From the NCBI GenBank assembly GCA_030549775.1, contig CM060171.1:3154001-3218000 (forward strand): a stretch of DNA of 64,000 nt. The letters run 5' to 3'. Made by a program: the position numbers and the translations under genes. How positions within the stretch are numbered: the stretch's first letter is position 1; every line of letters begins with the position of its first letter. Source of the stretch: Tamarix chinensis (taxonomy: Eukaryota; Streptophyta; Magnoliopsida; Caryophyllales; Tamaricaceae). Positions 1 through 10,775 of this stretch are shown here, in pieces. The notes under the pieces are model-generated. The model was not told the DNA's origin. It saw nothing but the letters and a program-made list of their open reading frames with translations, and did not search any database.

Positions 1-1622
1 AGCGGAAGGATATCACATGGAGGGTGAGTGGGGGTGTCATATGGAAGAGAAGATGGTAGGCGAGTAATGGAGGGATATCATATGAAAAAAGAGAGGTGCT
101 AGGTTTTGGGGTGGCCAACTAGGGTTTCGTGGTCACATGTGCAAAATGGGAAGTAAAGGGGAATGCATAGGGTTAAATCTAAGTGAGGTGATGTGTTGGG
201 GGTAAATGAGCTTTAGTTGTGTGGGATAGAGGAAGGTTGGGCCATATAGGCCAAATTAGGGTTTTTCCGGAAAAACCCTATAGGACGATAGTGAGTTAAC
301 TTAAATGGTATGGGGAAGTGGGTCTCGACCCAAACACTTAAGAGTTAGGTATTCGTGGTAAGTAAGAGAAGAGGGAAAGGATGTCTGGATGTGTTAGGAG
401 GCGTAGAAGTTCCAAGATATTGGATGAGCCCCTCTCAAGGGAATAGGAGTAGACGGATTGTGTGAGCTAGTAGACAAAGAACATGCATGTCTAGGGTGAA
501 ATCATATATTGAATAAGACATAGATAAGGCACTAATCATTTAAAGTGAAATATTATTGAGCTGGACCCAAATCGATCCATCGGCATAATAGTGGCCTAGT
601 GCCGGGGTACCTTGGAGACCAATTTACGGTGAATATTAGTAGTCAAGTGCGTTCTACCCTGTATGTTTCCAATCCACCAACTATAATAGTGGGGGATCCC
701 AAGCTCAATAAACCAAGCCTTATGTTATAATAAGACATGAAAAAGACACTAAGTACTTACAATGGAATACCATGAGAGTCGGGGCCGAATCAATCCACTA
801 GCATAATAGTGGCTAGGAGCACTTTGCCCTGGAGACCAATCCATTGGTGAATAATAGTGGTCAGGAGCATTCTTCCCTGTATGTTTCCAATCCACCGGCT
901 ATAATAGTGGGGTTCTCATACTCACATAGACTTATAAAGAGAATAGTGTGAAATGAGTACATTGACCAGAGATTTAATGAATAAGTTTGACCGGACTATA
1001 ACACAACCTCTACTATCTGTATTGCTTGTATGTTTATCTGTATAATCCTACTTGTATTATATGTCTTTTGCGTATGACCTTAGCTGCATGGTTACCTTAC
1101 TCAGTACATAGCATACTGACCATCCGTTTTATAGGTGTTGCTCATTGCCACGAGCAGAGGATCCTGCTGAGTTTATGTAGGTAAGATATGCCATCTTTGA
1201 TGCCTATGATACTTATGAGGCATCGGGCAGGATTGAGAGTTAACCGTTGGACTTGGCATGGGGCCTCGGGAGTGATTTTGATCGAACTCCCTTATATCCC
1301 TATTTACTTATGTTTCCATTGTATTTCGGTTTTATTTTGTTATGTTGTACCTTTTATCCCTATTGGGAACTTGACTATGTACCCTATTTGGGTTGTATCA
1401 AATTTTATCATGCACTTTGATTTTCATGTTGTAAACATTTCGGTTTCTATGAATCTTTGTTTAAGTTTGTCTAACGTAATGTGAGAATTTTTCTTTAGCC
1501 TTGTGGTTAGTACGAGACCGGCCAAGGGCTGAGCTTGTACTGATCATGGTGGTAGCACCCTCCGTGCTTGTATTTATTTGTTTAAACAAAAATTTTCAAC
1601 TGTGATTTTGTGGGTGTTGTAA
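1..1622 (+). mobile_element. Giant LTR copy G, 3' part (cut by window start)
   Basis: Aligns by eye with the 3' half of the giant LTR copies C, D and E. It has the six-motif array (571-911), the hairpin CAGTACATAGCATACTG (1102-1118), the TTGCTCATTGCCACGAGCAG hairpin region, an acceptor-like TATGTAG (about 1180), and a terminal hairpin with arms at 1505-1516 and 1534-1545. It ends with GTGTTGTAA near 1622, like the GTGTTACA end of C and D. CpG-containing motif positions have mostly decayed to CA/TG, so this is an older copy than C. The 5' part and left target duplication lie outside the window. Short open frames here are not genes. Confidence 0.8.
571..911 (+). repeat. Six-motif hairpin array of LTR copy G
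   Basis: Six degenerate copies of the motif CCGATCCACCGG plus TATAATAGTGG lie at about 571-594, 618-644, 668-692, 790-812, 836-860 and 888-911. They fall into two triplets separated by about 100 bp, the same layout as in copies B, C, D and E. Several copies read CAATCCAC or CTATAATAGTGG, which fits C-to-T decay. Confidence 0.75.
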
Positions 1623-3252
1623 CTATTACGTTTATGAACAAATCATCTACATGCTTAGACATTTTGTGTGTATGTATGTATATATGAGTTTGTGTGCGCC
1701 ATCGAGACTCTTTCCCTTTTATTTTCCATTCCAAGCTATCTTCATCTTCTTCCTCACTTTTATATTCTTATCTTCAACCTTTCCACAATTGTTACTCAGC
1801 CTTCAAAGCTTAAAAACTCACAAATAACCATTATTTCTCTCTTTTGTGCTTTTAATTAAGCAAAAGAGAGTTAAGCCTTGGTTTGGATGAGATTACTTAA
1901 ATCATATGTTACTCTTATTCAATATTATTAGTGTCTCTGATGTTCTTTAAGGGTATGATAATCCCTTTTCATTTGATTTTCATTCCTTTTAATTTTAGTT
2001 ATATGTTACCATGATTCTTACGAAATTTTATTTAGTTTTCATGGATTCCTTAAGGAGTATTAATAGATTGATGGTGGCGTGAGCCTCGCAAATTTTTAAG
2101 GAAAATTTCCTAACTTATAAGCCAAGGTAAAATCTATTTTTCTTGTGCTAAAAAACAACTTTTTCTATTATCACACGTGTTGCCATGAATCTTGGTGTTT
2201 TATGCTTATTTGGTATGTTCATGTTATTATTTTTACAATATATATTATTTAGGGTTTGTGATTTGCATACATCATCACTAAAGGTTAATTTAATTGTTAA
2301 AGTTTTCATAAGTTGTTTCTTGAAATATTTGGTTTGATTAAGAAATTCATGAAAATTGGCAAGTGAAGACCTATGAAAATAGGCTGACTTTAAATGAATA
2401 ATCGTATCAATTAGCTGATTATATTTGTGTAATAAGGTGTCATATTAAAGGTCTATGAGTCTTGGTTCCAATAAAACTTTTAGTTTTGATTTAGAGCTTT
2501 ATGATAAAAAATTTTATAAAAAACTAATGATTCCATGATGTTTATTGTCATTTTTGGGATAAATTTGATATATAATATGTTTCTGTTTAAGTTCCAATAA
2601 CTTAATTTATGATTGGATAAAGTTTGAGAAAGGTGTTCTTCACTAGTCACCCACTAAATAGTAATACTATAAGTATAGTTGGTGATGAATTAATCATATT
2701 TAAGAGGATATAAGGAATTAAGTATGGTTAGTGATGTTAAGTATAACTTAAGCATGATTAGGTATAAAATTACCAAAATACCCTTAATATAGTAAAATAT
2801 GGAATAGTAAAAGTCAAACCTTAACCATTGATCGTGACCATGACCATGGCTATTGACTTTGACTTTTTTCATTCTCTTTTACCTAGACTTTAACTTTTCA
2901 TCCGTTTCTTAGTGAATAGTAAATATTTTTGAAAATGGCATATGACCTTACTTTATAATTCTAAATCTAAATAAGCCTGACATTTTAGCCCATTTAGCAC
3001 CAAAATATCTCTTTGGGTTATAAAGTGATTCTTTTGAGATCTTTCTAATGATCACAATTATAAGATAAGTTTGGTGTTACGTATAAACACCTAGGTGCCA
3101 ATTTAGTGTAACCTAAAACACTCAAATGAATGTTTAGAGTAATATTTGAGCTTATATTGTGTTGTTTATGATCGATTAAAGTTTAGTGTAAACTAAAAAT
3201 ACTTATGGGAAAGTTTAAGTAAACTATAGATCCTTGGTATCTGAGGTTATCA
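1623..3252. other. AT-rich stretch without a gene
   Basis: No coding region is recognisable. A pyrimidine-rich patch at about 1700-1860 resembles the U3 region of the giant LTRs, so part of this may be the 5' portion of the old copy F that ends at 5751. Sequence decay is too great to place a boundary. Confidence 0.4.
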
Positions 3253-3480
3253 TCATGTGACGTTATACACGTAATGATCATATCATCTTTATGTTATGTT
3301 ATACACATAGCGTACATATCATATTCGTGTAACATTATACATGTAATGATCATATTGTCTTTGTGTGGCATTATACACATAATGATCATATCTTCATTGT
3401 GTGACATTACATGCCATATTAGTGTGATTTTATACATGTAATTATCATATTATCTTTGTGTGACGTTGGACATGTAATGA
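3253..3480. repeat. Degenerate minisatellite, about 36-bp unit
   Basis: About five to six diverged copies of a unit built around TTATACAYGTAATGATCATAT followed by an RTCTTTGTGTGAC-like joint. The copies differ at many positions, so the array is old. No coding potential is evident. Confidence 0.7.
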
Positions 3481-3482
3481 AG

Positions 3483-3650
3483 TTTCCTAGCAATGATGAC
3501 CCTTGCATTTTCCTAGTTATAATGGCCCAAACATTTAGTTTTCTAGTCATGATGGCCCATACATTGGCTTTCCTAGCCTTCATGGACCATACAGTGAGTT
3601 TCTTAGCTGTGATGGCCATTGTGTAATTTGAGAATGCCTAGCTATGATGG
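3483..3650. repeat. Degenerate minisatellite, about 30-bp unit
   Basis: Directly abuts the preceding 36-bp array but has an unrelated unit: TTTCCTAG, then ATGATGGCCCATACATT. Copies start at about 3483, 3508, 3538, 3569 and 3599, with a weaker one near 3631. The minus-strand reading frame through it merely reflects the unit being a multiple of three. Confidence 0.7.
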
Positions 3651-4509
3651 TAGGGGTTGAACATCCCTTTTGAGTACTGTTCGGGCTAAGCTTCCCCCTA
3701 AGAGTTTGCTCCGTGTGTTGTGTAATGCCTTTGTGAAATTCCAAGTATGTGTATGGTTTGGTTATCATCAATTAATGAATATATGGCCTTTTCTTTAGTA
3801 ATGCATTTGATAATGATGTTTTGGATGTGTGTAACAAATCCATGATTGCTCCCTTTAGAAGTAAGCTACTCAAAATTACGAGCACTAGTGGATGTGATAT
3901 ATAATGCCATGTGATATCATGAATTATGTTTTAAATTCTAATAGGAGCTAGATTTTGCAAAGTACTTAACCATACTCATAGCCTTTGTGGTGTTGTGATG
4001 AACTTACCATATGTGGGGGAGTAGTTAACCTTATTTTGCAAGCAAGACAATCTTTGTGGAATACTATCTAGGGGAGCGATGTTAGACCTTGATTTTCAGA
4101 TATATTATCCATAATCATATTTTAGGAATGTGTACTAAATTGGGGGTTTTTAAATGAGTATTATGGGAAAAGTGATGCTTACCTTATGAAACTAGGATTT
4201 TGTAAGGGCAAGACTGTTATTGTATATGTAGGGCATTAAAGTTAGACCTTGATTTTCAATTATGTTTTAAATAATGATATTTTAGGATTTTTTTTATTAA
4301 ATTTGATGGCATATATTATGGAATGAGTTATTCTCACCTTGTGGACACAAGGGATTTCTTAAGAGAAATATGACTTTTTTTCTTAGGAGAATGTCCTGAC
4401 TTTTATGTGGTTGTGCTTTATGTGTTTCAATTAGTTATGCTAAGTTGGATTATGTGTCTTGTATATCTACATGCAAGATTGCATGATGGGTTTGAGATAA
4501 ACAAACATG
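3651..4509. other. AT-rich stretch without a gene
   Basis: Nothing recognisable is encoded. Two phrases of the type TTAGACCTTGATTTTCA recur near 4083 and 4233, so weak tandem structure is present. Probably interior sequence of the decayed LTR copy F. Confidence 0.35.
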
Positions 4510-5751
4510 GATAATATATTAATCATTTAACATAAAAAAATCACATGAGTTGGGGTTGAGGTATTGTGTGCTTATTTCATCAAACGATCATAGTAGTTTA
4601 GGAGTATTCTATCTTGAGAGGTGGATGAATCCATTTAAGAATATTAGGGTCTTGAACTCAAGATGAATGATAATATGATCTTATTTGAATAATTAATTTC
4701 TAAGACATTAATCATTTAAAGTGAATGATTACGTAATTCAGGGGCAAGGTATGGTGTATCTATTATGCCACACATTAATAATGGCTCAAGGAAATTTTTC
4801 CTTGAGAAGTACTTCATTCCATTCCACTAGAATAAGAATAGGGGTTTCCTAGGATCAATGGAAACAAGAACATGACATTGAGATAAAAAGTGACGAATAA
4901 GATATTCATCATTTAGAGTGAAAAATTAGATGAGTCAGAACCAAGGTGTTGAGTCTGCTCTACCGCCTTAATAATAGTTTTTAGGAATTTTTTACCTTAT
5001 AAGGTGCTTCAAAATATTCCTCCTATTTAAGAATAGTGGCTAGGAGAATTTTACCTAGAAGGTGTAGAGTTAGTTCTATCCGCTTAATAGTAGTGACCAA
5101 GTGCATTTTGCCTTGGAAAGTGTTTATGTTTGTTCCATCAGATTAAGAATAGTGAGTTTCTAAGCTCAACATAAATAAGAAATGGATTGTGATTATACCT
5201 AATACTGGTTTCTAGAATCATCATTATCTGACATCATATTATGCTAATCATTGAGCATGCATATTATTCTATATGACCTTACAAATTCTGTGTAACCATG
5301 TTATGATTCTATTGTTACCATATTCAGTTTGTACCATACTGATCATCATTTTTATCGGTATTACTCATTCCCATGAGTAGTTACTTCCTCATTTTTTGGG
5401 TAATTTTTTATTACAATTTTGAATATGCTAGCATTTGGTGAGCGCAACATTGAGTTGGTATAGGGTATGGTTATGCAAATATATCTATCTCTCTATAAGC
5501 TTAGTCATCTATTTTCATTATACATGTTCCCTTCTCTCTATCTTGTATCTTGTATTGTGATAGAACAAAGTGCTTCCCACATGTGATTCCTAGGTATGAG
5601 GTTACTTTTGCCTTACACCAGATATTGACTAGGTATGGTGAGTACCTCTTCTATATTGGTTACGGCGTGACATTTCTATGTTTTGTACTTTAGCTTCCAC
5701 AATTAACTATTTTAAAACAAAATTTTCAATTCCTAAAAATAGGTGTGTACA
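4510..5751 (+). mobile_element. Giant LTR copy F, strongly decayed 3' part
   Basis: Contains the LTR block opener (ATTAATCATTTAAAGTGAA type) three times, near 4516, 4703 and 4899, each followed by degenerate versions of the ATAATAGTGG motif. Further on come a decayed TACCATATTCAGT...CATACTGATCA hairpin region (about 5315-5345), ACTCATTCCCATGAGTAG, and a terminal GGTGTGTACA ending at 5751. This matches the order of elements in copies C-E. Copy F has three higher-order blocks rather than two. Confidence 0.6.
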
Positions 5752-8398
5752 AATTTGAGACCAGTTCTATAGCCAAGATCTAAGTCACCAAAGGGTTCAC
5801 ATGAAAGGTTAAATCAAATAGCTAGTTTGAAGATACATGATATGACCAAAATATCTTTAAGGTCAACTAACTTACCTTATGATTAAGAGAAGTGTATTTT
5901 ATACTTAACCAATTATTTTCTTAAATTGAAATATAAATGTAGACAACATGATAAGATACTAAGAGTACTCAATTTATCCAAAGTGTCTCTTTCTCTCTTT
6001 CTTTTTTCTTATTTAATTAATCATTTTAATTAAGTTCTCTAGGATTATTCATCAAATGTCACCCTATGTGTTATACTTATCCATTTTAACTTATTTTATT
6101 AACATGATATCCATTTAGGCCTTAAAATTTCTATAATTTACATGTAATGGCCAAAATGTCCTTATTCACTTAAAATTACCTTAAACATCTAAAATTCATA
6201 ACTTACTTAAAACAACATCAAACATTAACATATCATATAACAAATTTTATGTGAAAGACCCAAGGAAGACAATGATATAGTTAAAACTTTCAAAAATAAT
6301 TTGTAATGCCCAATATATCCATGGCTTAATACGTCCAAAAGCTAGAAAATTTTCATTTCAACTTTAAATGCTCCAAAATTCATAATCTAGCTTCTAATAC
6401 CCTCTTATACATACAATGACATAGATAGATTAAAAACAGCCAAAAATCACATAAAATAACAAGGAATAGAGGTAAACTACTTGAATGTAGAAATATTCAT
6501 CACGACTCTACTAACAATTTAGCATGACTCTATTTCACATTCATCACAACTCCATTAAATATTCATCTTATTCCTAGTAGGCATGAGAACATGCAAAAAT
6601 CACACAAATCATTATCTCATCAAATTATCATGCTTATACATATAATATAGAACCATATACATGTCATAAATTATTTTCCAATATTTATGTCATGCTTATA
6701 ATTAAAAAAAGCTAATAATATATAAAATAACATATAGTACACATAGCACAAAATTCTATTTTTAAATGTTAGTTTAGTTACCATAATTCCTAATCTCCTT
6801 AGAAAAGATAAAATAAGGAATCTAGAACTTATTATCTAAACCATTTGTTTGCCTTCAAGAATGCAAGATAAAAGAGTGAGATAAACCAAGATCAATAAAT
6901 AAGTAAAATGGAAATAATGGAAATGAAATGGAAATATTACTCTTAAATTTCAGGGCTTCGAAACCACCACATAAAACCACCAAGTAATGATAGGTAAAGG
7001 TTTTGGAGGGTTAATGGGAAGGGGAAAAAAAGGAGAAAGGAATGATACAAAAAACAAATTTTCTATCGAAAAAATATGCAACAATAGTATCAAATTTGTA
7101 GGATGATTAACAATGCTTTTATGAGAGGAAAAATAAGAGGGTAGGGCACAATTTATTAGGTAAAAAAAGGATCCTATATGAAATATAACATGAAAGGAAC
7201 AAAAAATAAGGAAAAAAGGTAAAAGAATCAAGGTAGAGGCATGGTAGCTGATGGAATTATAAATTTTTTTTTAGCTTTATATAGTTATACAGGTGGGTTA
7301 GAAGCAAATGTTATGATAAAATGAAGCTTTAAGGGGATAAATTTTAGGAAATAAAATGGCAGGGAGTTGTAGTACACAATGAAAATTTTAAAAAGAAATA
7401 AAAACTAAAGGAAGAGGAAAACGAAAGAGAGGACAAGTTATTCAAAGTTGAAAAGAAATCAACTTGTTTTACTGTTGAAATTTTATGATTTTATGTGAGG
7501 TTGAAGTGAGATACACAGTTTGAAAAAAAAAATAGAGTAAGATATGATTAATAGGAGTGTGGAGTGAGTGTTTATTTTAAATTTTAATTGCTAGAGTTTT
7601 GGGATTTGGGGTGTAAGAAAGAGGTTAGGCTATAGTTGAGTGCATAAGAGAAATATTGTAAAATCATGATTATGGTACTTAGTGCACTTTTTGGTAGGGT
7701 ACAAAGTAACCAAGTTATAAATCTAATTTTGTTTGTTTAGAAGACTAATAAGGATTAAAATAACTGTTAGAGGATATGTTATAATTTATTTTGATTAATT
7801 AAACTAGAAGAAAACCTAGTAATAGGCACATGTTGGAAAAACTATCAATTCCAAAAATCATAAACAATTTAATAAAATGTGAGGAATAACTTTAGAAACT
7901 CAAATAAATAAAAATATGGGGTATCAAAGTTGGTTTACATATCAACAGATGAAAAATGAGCAAACAAGGTAAGAACAAATAAGTTGTGGAAATACCTTTT
8001 TCTACAAATGTACAAAACCAATGAAGAGGGGTTCAAATTATCATTGATTAATGCGGAATATTTTTATAAATTCAAATATATATAAATATTTGGGCTTGGA
8101 ACTCATTTGATTACTAATGGATTGAAAATAGAAAAAATGACTAAAATTTTCTAATCGCATAAACAGATTTTTTTGTGATATTTAATAGTTTAGAAGGAAA
8201 AGGTGAAACATAAATGAATAGAATGAACAAATCAACTCAAAAATATTTTTGGGTCGCTTTAAAATTTTTGAACGGGTAGAAAAGAGTGAAAACATAGGAA
8301 TCAAAAGAATCACAATGAAATATGTTTTCTACAGATGAAAGAAATGATTGAAAAAATGTTTAAAATTTACATAAATAGAATGGATTCAATAATAGAAT
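5752..8398. other. AT-rich region without a gene; possible very old reversed LTR
   Basis: No gene is recognised. A purine-rich patch at about 6950-7450, followed by TTTTGGGATTTGGGGTGTAAG near 7600, could be the U3 and first bases of a giant LTR in minus orientation, since the reverse complement has a CCCCAAA...CCCAAAA-like start. The similarity is too weak to be certain. Confidence 0.25.
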
Positions 8399-8450
8399 AC
8401 ACACACACACACACATGAGCATACATACATACATACATATATATATAATG
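8399..8450. repeat. (CA)n / (CATA)n / (TA)n microsatellite
   Basis: A compound simple repeat: about nine CA units, then a CATA tract, then TATATATA. Confidence 0.9.
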
Positions 8451-8720
8451 GGGTATTATATTCCAACCCTTGCTTTAAGCCTTATTTCATCTTTTTTTTT
8501 TTGAATATCCACTTATAACCCATAATATTTTGATCAATCAGCTTCTAAAAAAACTCACAAGTTTGATTCTTATAGTTGGATTCAAGCTCTTCATCTATGT
8601 CATCAACCCATTGTGATGTTGCATCTCAAATAACTTCCTCATCTATAACAGTTTTGTTTACCTTCTTAGCCTATCTTTAGCCAAGATATATCTAAAAAAT
8701 TTTAGTACAACACATTCATG
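8440..8720 (-). pseudogene. Ty1/copia reverse-transcriptase fragment
   Basis: The minus strand encodes broken peptide matching the region just before and at the start of copia reverse transcriptase. A string like IMGYKWIFKKK is followed, after a shift, by RLKARVG, comparable to the family's KWVFKxK...YKARLVAKG. Stops and frame changes interrupt it and no other copia domain is evident nearby, so it is a short dead remnant. Identification rests on a motif of roughly 20 residues and is therefore moderate. Confidence 0.45.
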
Positions 8721-8867
8721 TCTTTCCCTGGTTTTTTGATGCAGGGTAATGCCCTAAAAATTCTATAAGCCATAGGTTGTCTTATTTAGTATTATAACTC
8801 ATTAATTTAGTATCGATGGAAGATTTGGGTTGCTAAAACACAAAACACATTGATGGTTTGATTCTCT

Positions 8868-10775
8868 TAAATAAGAAGAGAAATGATGAGGTTTGGAAAG
8901 TGTATGATCTTTATGAAGTAGTTGCAAAGAATTTGCATTGTGTATGTAAGCATTGCATAGAGGTACCATATATAACTGAATAAAAAAATGACACATCTAA
9001 TTTTAAGAGGCATATAGTAAATTTTTTTGAAATACACTAAGATTAATATGCCTAGCATGAATCTACCTCAATTTGACCAAAAAGTGTGCAATGAATTTAT
9101 ATGTGAGTATATAATGAGACATGGATTGACATTGTCACATGTTTAATATGAATGAGAGAGAAAAGTCCACCTATATTTTGATCTGAATGGTAAACTGATT
9201 TGTTGAAATACTAAAAATAAAATATGTTTGGAAATGCATATTGAATTTTAGGGGATTCTTAAAATAGATTTAGATAAATTTTCTAGTAAGATTTGTTTAA
9301 CTACAGATATATGGACATCATACACAAGAAATGGTTATCTCACCCTTATTGCTCATTATATTGATGATAATTAGAAATTAAACTCTAAGATGTTAATTCT
9401 TTTCTATTTTCCTCCTCCCCACACTAGTGTAAAGATATATCATATGTTATATTTATTCTTCAAGGATTGGGGCATGGAGAAAAAAAATCCCATGATCGTA
9501 GACAATGAACCAAATGTAATAAACATAATTATGCATCTGAATTCCAAGTTGCTTGGAAACTTGGTACGTAGTGGGAAATCTTTTCATATTAATCTTGTAG
9601 CTTATATTTTGAATTTGATATTAAAATAAGGAATCAAAGCAACAAATGTGTCGTGAAGGTTGTAGAAAGCATCATGCATATAGATGGATAAGAAAGTAGG
9701 ATAATTAAGTTCTATGAATGTGTTAAGTAGTTAACTTATTTATTTCCACTAAGTCATGGTTAGATGTTCCAACTAGGTATAATTCTACATGTTTTATGCT
9801 TAGTATAGCATTAACATATAGCTAGGCTTTTGACTATTATGAATTGAATGAACCTAGTTACAAGTGACATGTTTCAAATAGTGAATGCTCAAGGGAAAAA
9901 ATGTGATTTGTTATAGTTGTTTTATAGGGTCACATTTTTTTCTTCTAGAAATGAGTATCTTACATCAAGTCTATACTTTTTTAATGCATAGATCATTCAA
10001 ATGTATCAAGAGAAGGAACTAGCAAGTGATGATTTTGAAATTAGTAGAATGGCAACTCAAATGTATGATTTTTTTAATGAATTATTGGTCAAATTAATCT
10101 ATGATTCTAGATTTTGCTATAACTTTTGATCCTTATTAAAAGTTTTATTTTTTAAAATTTTTTCCTTTGTAAAATTATATGACACTTACAAGGGTTTGCA
10201 TTTGGCTAAAGAAATGTACAATTTCTTGACTTTTACAAACATTATGAGGAAAATTTTCAAGTAGATTCCTTTGTTCCAAGAACAATTACTCAAATAGAAG
10301 TTAACACTTGTCGATGAAATGATGACAATGGCGTAGCCTATTATTGTTAGGCATTAAGTGTAATGACATTTTTTCTATTTCGTGCATTATTTAGTTGCCT
10401 TTTTTGTATTTATTTTTATTCAAAGTCTTGATTTTATTTGTTTTTATTTTTATTTATAAATTTGACTCATTAATATTTCTTAGAGATATTAATATTATGA
10501 AACCTAAATTGGATAACTACCTTAAAATGTTAAGAACGGAGTGATTGATTAAGGTTGATGTGTTTTCGTATTGAAAGGATAAGTCCAATTGTTTTTTGAT
10601 ACTTAGTTCCATGAAAAAAAGATATTCTCACTATTCCAATGACTATAGTTGCATCAGAGTTTACTTTATTATGAGTGGTAGAATATTAAATAAGTGAAGA
10701 AATTATATTTTACTGAAAAATGTTGATGCCTTAGTAACGGCCTATAATTGGTTATTCAGATATGGAGGTAATTTC
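8868..10775 (+). pseudogene. hAT-family transposase pseudogene
   Basis: Three pieces appear in the correct order for a plant hAT (BED-finger, RICESLEEPER-like) transposase. A BED zinc finger lies at about 8873-9030, with VWKVYDL, CVCKHC and TSNFKRHI. The central region at about 9060-9630 has ICLTTDIWTS, GYLTLIAHYID, FPPPHT and KDWGMEKK. A C-terminal dimerisation segment at about 10500-10775 has KLDNYL, GRILNK and NVDALVTAYNWLFRYGG. Many stops and frameshifts interrupt the frames; the longest open piece is 79 codons at 9390-9629. The terminal inverted repeats and 8-bp duplications of this class were not found. The element is dead. Confidence 0.75.

Noticed and set aside
6950..7231. 93-codon minus-strand frame with hydrophobic start
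   Set aside because: Lies in a purine-rich patch resembling a decayed LTR U3; composition explains it and there is no recognisable domain.
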